Positions 49,889-59,885 of a DNA stretch of 64,000 nt are shown one piece after another. The notes beneath the pieces were generated by a model. That model did not search any database. It saw only the letters and a program-made list of their open reading frames with translations, and was not told the origin of the DNA. Positions within the stretch are counted from its first letter, which is position 1. Each line of letters begins with the position of its first letter. The stretch comes from an uncultured Eubacteriales bacterium. Its GTDB lineage: Bacteria; Bacillota; Clostridia; Christensenellales; Aristaeellaceae. Where the stretch lies: positions 124,001 to 188,000 of the forward strand of contig ONJM01000001.1 of the NCBI GenBank assembly GCA_900318145.1, in the 5' to 3' direction. The position numbers were made by a program, and so were the translations under genes.

Positions 49889-51055
49889 TCAGTTCAGAGG
49901 TTTGCCCTCATAATCAAAGAGGGAGATCTCGCCGTTTTTGAGTGCGGTGACAATGCCTTCGCCAATCGCGATGGAGGTGCAGCCTTCCTCAAACGGAATC
50001 ACGAGATTACCGTTCAGATCCATCACTGCTTCCTTGCCGTCCCTGACCGCACGGGCAACGATTTCCTCGAAGTTAACTTCCTCATCCAGTTCGCACGGGT
50101 ACACGATTGCCCCAGTGGTATCCATCACACCGTAATGGAGCGGTACATCCGCGGTAATTCTGGCATCCGCGAAAGAAACGCGCCCGTTGTGGAATCTTTT
50201 CTGGGTAGAAATCAAATTGTTGATGACAATCTCGCCGCTTGTGTTCATATAGGCTTCGACGGGGTCACCATTTTCGTTCATGGTCCCGATGCCGGCAAGT
50301 CCATCGCTGAACCCGCTGCGGGATTTGTAACCTTCCGGAAGGGAACAGAGCGTTTTGCCGTCCGTATTGATATACGCACTGGTACCATCGAAGAATTCCA
50401 GGAAACAGATTCCGTCCTCACGGAATGCATCCGCCACGACTGCACGGGGGAGATCCGGGAATGCGGGAGCGCCCGTCTTGTCAATTAAGAACAGACCACC
50501 GTCATCCTGTGCGACAGCATAGCCATGACTGAAGATGTTGCCGAACTTGAACTGACAGGGGATGACAAGTTCGCCTGTTGTATCGATATAACCAAACAAG
50601 CCATCTTTGTATACAGCCGCAAGCCCTTCAGAGAAACGGGGATAAAGGGAACCTTCCCATCCGCCGGGGCCAAGGAGTTTGCCTTCTGTATTCATGATCT
50701 GGTATGGCTCGCCGTAACTATTCTCCGAGACCCAGAGCATACCGTCCCTTGCAATATCAGCCCCGTTTTTCCACTTGCAGGGGATGACCGTTTTTCCGCT
50801 TGCATCGATATAACCGTACAGTCTGTCCTTCTGCACGCGCGCTACGCCAAAACTGAAGTCATTCGCATTTTCCCATTCGCAGGGAATAACCACCGCGCCT
50901 GTCGTATCGATATAGCCCCACAGTCCATCCGCCGCCTGGACAGCCGCCAAACCTTCGTGGAACGCGCCGATTGCCTGATAGGTGCCCTCTGACATTGCGT
51001 TTACGCAGCAGAGAAGCAGAAGGACTACCATGAACAATGCCATAATCTTCCGCAT
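49889..51055 (-). CDS. Exported KWG-repeat protein
   Basis: 388 residues with a signal peptide (RKIMALFMVVLLLLCCVNAMS). The body is a series of WG/KWG repeats: GLWGYIDTTGAVVIPCEWENA, RLYGYIDASGKTVIPCKWKNG, GLFGYIDTTGELVIPCQFKFG, then degenerate copies (HYGVMDTTGAIVYPCELDE, GKEAVMDLNGNLVIPFEEG). These fold as beta-propeller-like sheets. The protein is expected outside the membrane; ligand unknown. Intact, with a terminator beyond its 3' end. Confidence 0.88.
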   Translation of the reverse strand: MRKIMALFMVVLLLLCCVNAMSEGTYQAIGAFHEGLAAVQAADGLWGYIDTTGAVVIPCEWENANDFSFGVARVQKDRLYGYIDASGKTVIPCKWKNGADIARDGMLWVSENSYGEPYQIMNTEGKLLGPGGWEGSLYPRFSEGLAAVYKDGLFGYIDTTGELVIPCQFKFGNIFSHGYAVAQDDGGLFLIDKTGAPAFPDLPRAVVADAFREDGICFLEFFDGTSAYINTDGKTLCSLPEGYKSRSGFSDGLAGIGTMNENGDPVEAYMNTSGEIVINNLISTQKRFHNGRVSFADARITADVPLHYGVMDTTGAIVYPCELDEEVNFEEIVARAVRDGKEAVMDLNGNLVIPFEEGCTSIAIGEGIVTALKNGEISLFDYEGKPLN

Positions 51056-51163
51056 GGTAATTTTCTCCTTGTCTATGTTTTTTTACTATTGTACTCTTCT
51101 TACATTATTTGTCAATTATTTGAAGCGTAATACCCTCAGTCCACCCCGGGACGGATTGGCGCA

Positions 51164-51388
51164 TTATTCCTCCAGAACCCGGAAGCCGAGTCCGCGGGCT
51201 CTTGCGGCCGCGTCGCTGCCCTTCGGAGCGAGGATGACCGGATCCCGACTGAAGGAATCCGCGTCAGAATCCGTAAGCGCTCCGGGCAGACGGACAGCCT
51301 GAGCGCATTCGATCCCCGTAAAGGCTTCGCTGCCGACGGAGACGGCCTCTGCGGGAAGACTGAGGACCAGGAAAGGGGAGAACCACAC
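51164..51388 (-). pseudogene. C-terminal remnant of a leucine-rich-repeat (BspA-like) surface protein
   Basis: The frame reads SVGSEAFTGIECAQAVRLPG then DSFSRDPVILAPKGSDAAAR and ends ARGLGFRVLEE. This is the usual end of BspA/LRR_5 surface proteins (FxGI...V.LP, PVI.AP.GS.A...A...GF.V.EE). The upstream repeats and any signal peptide are missing, so it is a decayed fragment between the KWG gene and the HipA-like gene. Confidence 0.6.
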
Positions 51389-51407
51389 CGCCTGCGGCCG
51401 CTTCCCA

Positions 51408-52433
51408 TCATTTCAGAAAAGCCTGGCACGCTTCAAACGCATGCTTCAGGTATGGATACTTTTTCATTTCATCAGTCAGTACCTTAAGGTTCTGATAATC
51501 CCTGTCATCGGCCTGCTTCATATACAGCTTCAGCATCCCGTCAGAATATGTTCCGCCCGGATTTGCGAGATATGCCTGGTTGTTATCAAAGTTCGGAGCC
51601 AGACGAAGGACCTCTCCTGTCCGGGAAGAGCGTATCACACCAAAGTTCCGCATATGCCGGTCTGTATTCATGAACACCGCATCGGCCAGCAGAATGCGTT
51701 TCCATGCTTCTTCGAATTCAGTTCCCAACGACGCGATGTTTCGACAGATCACATCATCGTCATCACCGGGATCATCAAAGAAGAAACGGAAAGAATCGTA
51801 TGGCTCAAAAAATTCCTCCGGCTGAACAAAGTTCCGGGTCCTGACTCGCTTAAGGTACTTCCCGACATAACGGTATTCCGCGGCATCCCACCCGATGCTT
51901 TGCAGTACCCGGCTGATTCCAACCTCAATCCTGGTCGCAGCGCTGGGCTGCAGCTTGTACAGCCACCAATCACCGTCTTCATATTTCCAGGTCTTTGTGA
52001 AAGATCCATCTGTAGAAGCATTGGGAGTGGAAACGCGCAGTTCGCGAAGACTGGTATCACTGGATACCAGGATAAAGTCACTTACCGCGTTCTGATCTTC
52101 CGGCCGGCATAACTGAAGCCTGGGAGTAAACCTGCCTTCCTCAAAACATGTAAACGTATCGGAAATGCTGAACATATGTGTCCGGAGCGCGATTGTGGTT
52201 CTGTCGCGGCTTCCGACCAGTTCATTCATCATATTCCGATGCTGAACGCTGCTCAGGTCAACAGCCCTTTCCCGCAGCCAGGAGGCAAAGCCATCTGCTG
52301 CGGCATGGCAGATCTGCATCGGGAGCAATTCGGGTTTCTGAGGGATGAATCCGGTAATAACAGAACTGTGAACAGAAAACACCGCTACCTGGACATCGTC
52401 GTTGTAAAGAATGTACTGAGACACAGGCTTCAC
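51408..52433 (-). CDS. HipA/CtkA-like serine/threonine kinase
   Basis: 341 residues. After an unassigned N-terminal half, SFTKTWKYEDGDWWLYKL carries the ATP-binding Lys strand. The catalytic loop ADAVFMNTDRHMRNFGVIRS (D and N) and the metal-binding LAPNFDNNQAY are those of the HipA/phosphatidylinositol-kinase-like family (CtkA type). HipA toxins phosphorylate translation factors. No HipB-type antitoxin gene is adjacent; the start at 52433 has AGGAGGTG upstream. A regulator or solitary kinase role is open. Confidence 0.8.
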   Translation of the reverse strand: MKPVSQYILYNDDVQVAVFSVHSSVITGFIPQKPELLPMQICHAAADGFASWLRERAVDLSSVQHRNMMNELVGSRDRTTIALRTHMFSISDTFTCFEEGRFTPRLQLCRPEDQNAVSDFILVSSDTSLRELRVSTPNASTDGSFTKTWKYEDGDWWLYKLQPSAATRIEVGISRVLQSIGWDAAEYRYVGKYLKRVRTRNFVQPEEFFEPYDSFRFFFDDPGDDDDVICRNIASLGTEFEEAWKRILLADAVFMNTDRHMRNFGVIRSSRTGEVLRLAPNFDNNQAYLANPGGTYSDGMLKLYMKQADDRDYQNLKVLTDEMKKYPYLKHAFEACQAFLK

Positions 52434-52752
52434 CTCCTCCCCCGGGTTTTTATCAGTATATCATTGCTTCTGCCTTTTATCCAGTTCTTCCCTTGAGATT
52501 TACGGGCATGATTCGTTTCCAGGGAGTGATTTTCACGCGAAATCCATTCTGTCAGCTGGGTTTTACGCGGCCGGAGGCGTACTTATCGCGGCAAATCGTG
52601 CCGATCAGAACTGAAACAACTAACCGCAGGCTGGAATCTGATCAGATGTTTTACGGAATATCTTACTGCTGCCGGTTCCGCATCCGGCAGGGAAAAGATG
52701 ACAGCGGCGCGGGATGACGGTGTCCGGCAAAAACGACATAGACATTGCATTG

Positions 52753-52781
52753 TTGATTTTGCCGAACAATCATTGTATGAT
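52753..52781 (+). promoter_or_regulatory. Promoter upstream of the ADP-ribosylglycohydrolase fusion gene
   Basis: TTGATT at 52753-52758 and TATGAT at 52776-52781, spacer 17. ATTGTT and AACAAT (52749-52770) form an inverted repeat around the -35 box, a possible operator. The rest of the 52434-52945 gap holds no gene with good signals. Confidence 0.6.
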
Positions 52782-52945
52782 GCAGTTGCACTGAACAAGA
52801 GGAGAATTCCCCATGTATGATCACAGGCAGCCGGAACCGCCGAAAAACGGAAGGCCGGCGGCCGCCGCAGCTGCCGCGGGAATCCGCTGACTGTACGGGA
52901 AAAGGAAAACACCGGACGGGAGAACTGAGAACGGAGGGATATGCC

Positions 52946-54379
52946 ATGTACGGAGCAATTCTCGGGGATATCATCGGATCCCCCTATGAGTTTGACCGCG
53001 GAAGCAAGACGAAGGACTTTCCGCTGTTTGTTTCAGGATCAGAATACACGGACGATACGGTCATGACGATTGCCGTGGCGGAAGCGCTGATGAAATCATC
53101 CGGAGGTACGGACGGGGAGATCCGGGATGCGCTGGCAGAGTGTATGCAGGTGTGGGGAGCGGCATATCCCGACGCCGGATACGGCGGAAGGTTCCGGCAG
53201 TGGCTGCGGGAGGCGCATCCGGAACCGTACGGAAGCTTCGGAAACGGCTCCGCCATGCGGGTGGCTGCCGCCGGCTGGCTGTATGATACGCTGGAGGAGA
53301 CCCGGCGGATTGCCCGGCTGACCGCTGAAGTGACACATAACCATCCGGAAGGGATCAAAGGGGCGGAATCCGTGGCCGCGGCGATCTGGCTGGCACGGAA
53401 CGGGAAGAGCAAGGAAGAGATCCGGGATTACATCGTTTCGGAGTTCGGGTACGATCTTTCCCGCACCTGCGACGAGATCCGGCCGAAGTACCGCCACGTG
53501 GAAAGCTGCCAGGAGACGGTGCCGGAGGCGGTCACGGCGTTCCTGGAAGGGACGGACTTTGAGGATGTGATCCGCACGGCGGTTTCCCTGGGCGGGGACT
53601 GCGACACACTGACCTGCATCGCGGGAAGCATGGCGGAGGCGTATTACGGCGTGCCGGAGGAACTGAAAAAGGAGTGCAGGAAACGGATTCCGGAGGATAT
53701 AAGGACTGTGCTGGACCGGTTTGAGGAGAAGACCGGACGGACGCGGGACCCGGGAGGAGCGGGAGAGGCCGTATTTCACGGAACAGGTGCAGCGTATTTC
53801 CTCGCTGCTGATCTGAGCCGGCCGCAAGGGCTTCACGCATGCCAGAAAGGAAGAACACGGATGAATATCCCGGCCAACCGTGAAAACGAAGATGCTTCCC
53901 GGCGTTCCGGCCATGCCGGGATCGCGGAACAGTTATTTTACAAAGGCTACAACTGCGCGCAGTCGGTTTTCTGCGCTTTCGCGGACGTCACCGGCTATGA
54001 CATTGACACTTCCGCCCGCATGGCGTCCTCCTTCGGGGGCGGACTGGGACGCTTGCGCGAAACCTGCGGCGCGGTGAGCGCCGCCGCGCTGGTGCTCGGC
54101 ATCGTGAAAGGATACGATGATCCGGCTGATTACGAAGCCAAGAAGCGGCATTATGCCCTTGTGAGAGAATTCGCGGACAGGTTTAAACAGAAAAACGGGA
54201 GCATCAGCTGCCGTGAGCTGCTGACGATGGCCGGTCTCCGTCCGGAAAGCGGCGGCGAGCCGGAGCAGCGCAGCGAAGCATTCTATCGGAAGCGGCCCTG
54301 CCCGCGCCTCATTTATGACGCGGCGTTCATTCTTGATGAAATGCTTCAGAGCGGCGGGGTCTCAGGAAACGGCAAATGA
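52946..54379 (+). CDS. ADP-ribosylglycohydrolase fused to a C_GCAxxG_C_C-type Cys-rich domain
   Basis: 477 residues from ATG 52946 (ACGGAGGG upstream; the frame is open to 52817). Residues 1-275 are a DraG fold: GAILGDIIGSPYEF, SEYTDDTVMTIA with the canonical TDDT, GNGSAMRVAA, EVTHNHPEGIKGA, SLGGDCDTLTCIAG. A 30-residue linker of poor quality leads to a C_GCAxxG_C_C domain (about 320-470): GYNCAQSVFCAF, GGGLGRLRETCGAVSAAALVLG, and later Cys in SCRELL and RPCPRLIYDA. An internal ATG at 53861 with AAAGGAAG could give the second domain separately. A stop-codon loss between two genes would explain the join. Confidence 0.85.
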   Translation: MYGAILGDIIGSPYEFDRGSKTKDFPLFVSGSEYTDDTVMTIAVAEALMKSSGGTDGEIRDALAECMQVWGAAYPDAGYGGRFRQWLREAHPEPYGSFGNGSAMRVAAAGWLYDTLEETRRIARLTAEVTHNHPEGIKGAESVAAAIWLARNGKSKEEIRDYIVSEFGYDLSRTCDEIRPKYRHVESCQETVPEAVTAFLEGTDFEDVIRTAVSLGGDCDTLTCIAGSMAEAYYGVPEELKKECRKRIPEDIRTVLDRFEEKTGRTRDPGGAGEAVFHGTGAAYFLAADLSRPQGLHACQKGRTRMNIPANRENEDASRRSGHAGIAEQLFYKGYNCAQSVFCAFADVTGYDIDTSARMASSFGGGLGRLRETCGAVSAAALVLGIVKGYDDPADYEAKKRHYALVREFADRFKQKNGSISCRELLTMAGLRPESGGEPEQRSEAFYRKRPCPRLIYDAAFILDEMLQSGGVSGNGK

Positions 54380-54412
54380 AACCCGGCCAGGGATTCCGGG
54401 AACGTGAGAGAC

Positions 54413-54460
54413 AGAACAAAAAAACCGCAGGCGCTTTGCTTTTACGCACCGCGCCTGCGG
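54413..54460 (-). terminator. Terminator of the tRNA-Arg gene
   Basis: CCGCAGGCGC (54425-54434) pairs perfectly with GCGCCTGCGG (54451-54460). On the minus strand TTTTTTTGTT follows. It lies 4 bases after the tRNA 3' end. Confidence 0.92.
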
Positions 54461-54464
54461 ACTG

Positions 54465-54538
54465 TATGCCCGGCAGGATTCGAACCTGTGACCTTCAGAG
54501 TCGGAGTCTGACACTCTATCCAGCTGAGCTACGGGCAC
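54465..54538 (-). tRNA. tRNA-Arg (anticodon CCG)
   Basis: The minus strand folds as a full cloverleaf: acceptor GTGCCCG/CGGGCAT, D arm GCTCAGCTGGATAGAGT, anticodon stem TCAGA/TCTGA with loop CTCCGAC (anticodon CCG, plus 54502-54504), variable AGGTC, T arm ACAGG-TTCGAAT-CCTGC. CCA is not encoded. It reads CGG codons. A terminator follows. Confidence 0.95.
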
Positions 54539-54634
54539 TCAACGGAGGGTATCATACCACAGGGACGGGGGAAAGTCAAATCCGGAAAATTCGGAAATCT
54601 TTCTGAAATGTGAAACGGAAAGACAAGGATTATC

Positions 54635-54663
54635 TTGACCGTTTCCCGGTTATTTGCTATACT
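54635..54663 (+). promoter_or_regulatory. Promoter of the STAS operon
   Basis: TTGACC at 54635-54640 and TATACT at 54658-54663, spacer 17, about 65 bases before ATG 54729. It lies between the divergent tRNA-Arg gene and the STAS pair. Confidence 0.75.
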
Positions 54664-54728
54664 TTCCTGCAGGGACAGCGAATTGCTTCTCAATGACTGA
54701 AAAATCATTTACGGATAAAAGGGGGACT

Positions 54729-55031
54729 ATGGCGATGACCATTACCAGCAAGCAGAACGGAAACGCACTGGAGATCGCACTGGAGGGCCGGCTGGACACC
54801 ATGACCGCTCCGGAACTGGAAGCGGAACTGAACAAATCTCTGAGCAGCGCTGAAAGCCTGACGCTGGATTTCAGCAAACTGGAATACATTTCCTCCGCAG
54901 GCCTGCGGGTGCTGCTGGCTGCCCACAAAGCCATGATCGGCAAGGGCGGCATGAAAGTAACAAATGTGAACGAGATCGTAGCGGAAGTTTTTGAGGTAAC
55001 CGGATTCGCGGATATTCTGACAATTGAATAA
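54729..55031 (+). CDS. STAS-domain anti-anti-sigma-like protein
   Basis: 100 residues; start ATG 54729 or 54735, both behind AGGGGGAC. A whole STAS domain: EIALEGRLDTMTAPELEAEL, LTLDFSKLEYISSAGLRVLL with the regulatory Ser in SSAG, and AEVFEVTGFADILTIE. Such proteins switch by Ser phosphorylation and pair with an anti-sigma kinase. The following gene (21 bases on) encodes a probable kinase-fold partner. No sigma factor is adjacent. Confidence 0.9.
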   Translation: MAMTITSKQNGNALEIALEGRLDTMTAPELEAELNKSLSSAESLTLDFSKLEYISSAGLRVLLAAHKAMIGKGGMKVTNVNEIVAEVFEVTGFADILTIE

Positions 55032-55052
55032 CAATGAAAGGAGACTGATATT

Positions 55053-55589
55053 ATGAAGTCAGACATCATTGTTATTGACAGCCAGGGCAACGGATACGAT
55101 CTGGCGCTGAAGGAAGCGAAAAAGGTCGCGGTATTCACGGAGCTGAACCACAAGAGCGGCCTGCAGCTTCAGCTGTGCGCGGAAGAGCTGCTCAGCCTCG
55201 CGCGGAGTGTTACCGGCGAAATCAAGGCTTCCTTCTGGATTGAGACAGAGGGGAACCAGTTCTGCCTGCATCTTTCCACCAAGACGGAAATGGACAAGGA
55301 AAAACGCGGCCTGCTGATTTCCGCCTCCACCACCCGGAAAAACGAGGCGGCGAAGAGCTTCCTGGGGAAGATCCGGGACTCTATCGAGGAAGCACTGGCG
55401 GCAGAAGTGGATCACAGCGACCAGATTCCGGACGATCTGTACAACGATCTTGCCAACCGCGTGATCGAATGCGCGGATCCGGAGTGGGACGGATACGAAC
55501 AGTCCACACTGCGGCGGCTGGCGGACAGGATCGCCATCGGAATCCGCGGCGGCAAGGTGGATATCACGGTGGTCAAGTCCTTCAAATAA
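55053..55589 (+). CDS. Partner of the STAS protein, probable histidine-kinase-like (HATPase) fold
   Basis: 178 residues, 21 bases after the STAS gene with AAAGGAG upstream. The pattern HKSGLQLQLCAEELLSLARS resembles the N-box helix of anti-sigma serine kinases, and KASFWIETEGNQFCLHLSTKTEM the following sheet; clear G boxes are not visible, so kinase activity is uncertain. The C terminus DRIAIGIRGGKVDITVVKSF completes a sheet. Linkage to STAS makes a partner-switching pair the best reading. Confidence 0.65.
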   Translation: MKSDIIVIDSQGNGYDLALKEAKKVAVFTELNHKSGLQLQLCAEELLSLARSVTGEIKASFWIETEGNQFCLHLSTKTEMDKEKRGLLISASTTRKNEAAKSFLGKIRDSIEEALAAEVDHSDQIPDDLYNDLANRVIECADPEWDGYEQSTLRRLADRIAIGIRGGKVDITVVKSFK

Positions 55590-55602
55590 ACCGAAACAAT
55601 AC

Positions 55603-55636
55603 GGAAGGCGGCTCAGACGAGCCGCCTTCCTTTAAT
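55603..55636. terminator. Bidirectional terminator after the STAS pair
   Basis: GGAAGGCGGCT (55603-55613) pairs perfectly with AGCCGCCTTCC (55620-55630), loop CAGACG, then TTTAATT. Convergent genes flank it. Confidence 0.9.
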
Positions 55637-55651
55637 TATCCGGGATTTTCA

Positions 55652-56560
55652 TTACACAGCGGACATCGGAATCACGTTCCAGGCATCCGGGCTGAAATTT
55701 TTCACAATGGTATTTCCGTAATCCGAGACCTGCACATCGAATCCGATCTCAAGCTTTTTGTCCCGGTTCAATTCGGAGTGCAGGATCACGCTGACGGTGC
55801 CGGAGGCCGCGGTGATCCGGTTTTCGCCGTCCAGGCGGACCGTTACATCGGTATCCGCCAGGTCAAAGGAGACGGTGGTACCCAGGATGGCCGCGGTTAC
55901 CGTGGCATAGTTCTCATAACGCTCGTCCCGGAACGGCGCGTACAGGCGGTCGTAATCGATGCCCATGAAGCGGCGGACGGCGAACTGCGCGGCCTGATTC
56001 AGCAGGGGGGACAGCATGGCGGGAACCGTATCCTGCGTGAAGCGGATTTTCAGTTCCGTACCTTCGGCGGATTCCGACACGGCAGTTACCGCGTCCGGCA
56101 GGAGAAGGGCTTCAACAGGACCGGCGAAGGCACGGCCCATGGAAACCAGCAGATCTGAAGCCGTGGACCGGCGGACCAGGGTGCTCTGAGGCTGGTCGAA
56201 CCCGGAACCGTAGCGGCCGGGCCTGTATTTTTCCATGGTATAGAACTTTTCGCCGTTGGCGATGACGGTGTAGCCGGTTTCACGGTCCTCCCCGCCGGGA
56301 CGGGGCGTCAGCAGATCCAGCTGCCAATGCGAATAAGTATAGTCCTGCATATATTTCGCGTCCGCCGTTTTGAAGCGTTCCCCGTCCAGCCGGAATTCGG
56401 CATGGCCGGTGAGCGTTACGTTCTCCGTTTCAAAGAGCAGGGCGTTGGCGGCTTCAACCAGCCGCAGCAGGCGCCCGTCCGCGGAAGCGGAGAGGCAGGC
56501 GGAAACGAGCAGCGCGCACGCGGCGAGAGCGGAAACAAAAACAAGAACCTTCTTTTTCAT
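55652..56560 (-). CDS. Exported hypothetical protein
   Basis: 302 residues with a signal peptide (KKKVLVFVSALAACALLVSACLSASA); a Cys in LLVSACLS could be a lipobox, but the -1 residue pattern is imperfect. The mature part is beta-rich (TLTGHAEFRLDGERFKTAD, TELKIRFTQDTVPAML, DVTVRLDGENRITAASGTV), like surface proteins that bind or mask substrates. No family is recognised. It is divergent from guaB. Confidence 0.7.
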   Translation of the reverse strand: MKKKVLVFVSALAACALLVSACLSASADGRLLRLVEAANALLFETENVTLTGHAEFRLDGERFKTADAKYMQDYTYSHWQLDLLTPRPGGEDRETGYTVIANGEKFYTMEKYRPGRYGSGFDQPQSTLVRRSTASDLLVSMGRAFAGPVEALLLPDAVTAVSESAEGTELKIRFTQDTVPAMLSPLLNQAAQFAVRRFMGIDYDRLYAPFRDERYENYATVTAAILGTTVSFDLADTDVTVRLDGENRITAASGTVSVILHSELNRDKKLEIGFDVQVSDYGNTIVKNFSPDAWNVIPMSAV

Positions 56561-56684
56561 AGGGATACCTCCTGTAAGGGATCAGCCTTTCCGGGAGGTA
56601 TTTTACCATATTCAGCGGAAATCCGCCACTTTTTTACAGCGCTCCGGAAGCCCGGGGAAGGGCCCTGAAAGCGGAAACGCAGGA

Positions 56685-56713
56685 TTGACACGGCAAAAAA
56701 ACATTGGTAAAAT
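56685..56713 (+). promoter_or_regulatory. Promoter of guaB
   Basis: TTGACA at 56685-56690 and TAAAAT at 56708-56713, spacer 17, with a short leader before ATG 56750. No guanine riboswitch is seen in the 30-base leader. Confidence 0.85.
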
Positions 56714-56722
56714 TACCTTTAA

Positions 56723-58207
<1,485 letters not shown>

Positions 58208-58293
58208 TCCGGAGAACGGGGGAAGGATCCTTCGCCCTGCTCGGGATGACGGCCTGCGCTTTTGATTGCTCACGACGGGAAGGGGAGAACGGG

Positions 58294-58956
58294 ATGGGAA
58301 AACGGGCTTATCGGTTTGCCGGCGGAATGATCCGGGCTTTTTCCCACCGGATGAAGACGGAATGGGAGACGCCCTTTGAGGAAGGCCCCTGCGTTTTCGT
58401 GGTGAACAACGTCGGGTTTATGGGCCCGATCGAAATGTGCTTCAAGTTTGCAAGGCGCGGCATGTGCCATCCGTGGATCAACGAGGAGCTGCTGAGCGCC
58501 AAAAAGATCCCCGCCTACGCGCGGAAGGACTGCTGGTGGAAACCGCACACCTTTTTCGCACCGGTTCTGAACGTGACGGTGCCCTATCTGGCTGCCGCGC
58601 TGATTCCGCCGGTGCTGAAGGGTTCCCCCTATGTTCCGGTGTACCACGACCAGCGGATCATGCTGACGCTGCGCGAAAGCATCCGGATCCTGCAGCGGGA
58701 CGAAGCTGTGGTGGTTTTCCCCGAGATTCCGAACGCGCGGCTGACACGCCCCGAATGGATCAGCACCGGCTGGATGCGGCTGGGCGAAATGTGGTACAGG
58801 AACTGCGGACGGGCGCTGAAAATGTATCCCGTCCACATTGACCGGAAAAAGCATGTATTCCGGGTGGCCGCACCGGTATGGTACGATCCGTCACGCCGGT
58901 TCAGTGAACAGGAAAAGGAACTGGCGAGAGCCCTGACAAAAGGAATGCACAGATAA
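58294..58956 (+). CDS. PlsC-like acyltransferase-family protein lacking the HX4D motif
   Basis: 220 residues from ATG 58294 (GGAAGGGGAG upstream). The layout is that of 1-acylglycerol-phosphate acyltransferases: PCVFVVNNVGFMGPIEMCFK at the position of the NHxSxxD block, then VPVYHDQRIMLTLRESIRIL, and VVVFPEIPNARL matching FPEG. The essential His and Asp of HX4D are replaced (VNNVGFMG), so classical acyl transfer is doubtful. No transmembrane helix is clear. It may bind lipid or be a diverged enzyme. Confidence 0.7.
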   Translation: MGKRAYRFAGGMIRAFSHRMKTEWETPFEEGPCVFVVNNVGFMGPIEMCFKFARRGMCHPWINEELLSAKKIPAYARKDCWWKPHTFFAPVLNVTVPYLAAALIPPVLKGSPYVPVYHDQRIMLTLRESIRILQRDEAVVVFPEIPNARLTRPEWISTGWMRLGEMWYRNCGRALKMYPVHIDRKKHVFRVAAPVWYDPSRRFSEQEKELARALTKGMHR

Positions 58957-58961
58957 AAGAA

Positions 58962-59000
58962 TCCCCCGAAGCATCGAGCCGCTTCGGGGGAATTGCTTTT
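58962..59000. terminator. Bidirectional terminator
   Basis: TCCCCCGAAGC (58962-58972) pairs perfectly with GCTTCGGGGGA (58981-58991), followed by ATTGCTTTT. It lies between the convergent genes ending at 58956 and 59006. Confidence 0.9.
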
Positions 59001-59005
59001 CCGGG

Positions 59006-59680
59006 TCAGGTGCCGGGAGTTTCAGGCGCCGGTGATTCCGTTTCCGGAACGGGCACCGGTTCATTGATTGTATCCTTCACCATGCGGCGCAGCAGGGTCA
59101 TTGTGTTGTCCGTGTTTCCGCCCATGGCGAGCACGGCCAGGTAGCCGTTCTCCGCGTAGCACATGGACTGCAGACCGGGCAGCAGATCCATCGGGATGCC
59201 GTAAAGGTGCGTCTCGTCCGACTCGGAGAGGGTGCGCCAGCCGCGCTTGAGATCTTTGCCGGCTTCATTGAACATGGACATCAGCGCCTCATCATTCTCC
59301 AGGGGCAGGAAGGAGCCCACGGCGGACAGGGAAAGGAATTCCTCCCGCGGGAGGAGATACAGATCTCCCTCGTGGACGGCAATATAGGTGGACAGCTGCA
59401 TGGCTCCGTAGGTTTCGTCCGTGGTCAGCCTGACGCTGATGACGGATTCCATATCGGGCAGATCCTCCTCATGCACTCTGTCCAGATATTTGGTGACCGC
59501 GTCGCTGTCCGAGTATCCGTAGACATAGAACTCCACTTTTTTCTCCTCCGGGACGCGGGGAGCGGTGACCGTGAACAGCAGGTCCACGAGGAAAATGCCT
59601 CCCACCAGTACAAGGAGGTATTTCCACCAGCTGTATGTGAAATGGTTCCTCAGCGTTTGCTTATTTACAGGCGTCTTCAT
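59006..59680 (-). CDS. Membrane-anchored hypothetical protein
   Basis: 224 residues from ATG at 59680; the frame is open upstream but the protein-like part begins MKTPVNKQTLRNHFTYSWWK. One helix (about 22-40, LLVLVGGIFLVDLLFTVTA) anchors an extracytoplasmic domain with KVEFYVYGYSDSDAVTKYLD and STYIAVHEGDLYLLPREEFL. The C terminus is Pro/Glu-rich (EPVPVPETESPAPETPGT), a wall-spanning type tail. Function unknown. Confidence 0.7.
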   Translation of the reverse strand: MKTPVNKQTLRNHFTYSWWKYLLVLVGGIFLVDLLFTVTAPRVPEEKKVEFYVYGYSDSDAVTKYLDRVHEEDLPDMESVISVRLTTDETYGAMQLSTYIAVHEGDLYLLPREEFLSLSAVGSFLPLENDEALMSMFNEAGKDLKRGWRTLSESDETHLYGIPMDLLPGLQSMCYAENGYLAVLAMGGNTDNTMTLLRRMVKDTINEPVPVPETESPAPETPGT

Positions 59681-59885
59681 ATATGCTCCGATCTTCGGTA
59701 TTTCCGCTTTCTGATTTCCCGCTCCCGAAGAGCAGGGAATCCGATCTCCTGCAGAATACCACGAAAAAGAGAGAAAGACAAGGCGGAGGAAGCAGGAAAA
59801 ACAGCGCCGGGAGCCGAAATAAAAAGTGTTGGCTTTTCTGTTTACAGGCCGAATGTTCGTCCGAACAAAAGAAAGGAAGATCTCC

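Noticed and set aside
54376-54606. 76-residue open frame
   Set aside because: It runs through the tRNA-Arg gene and its terminator on the opposite strand.
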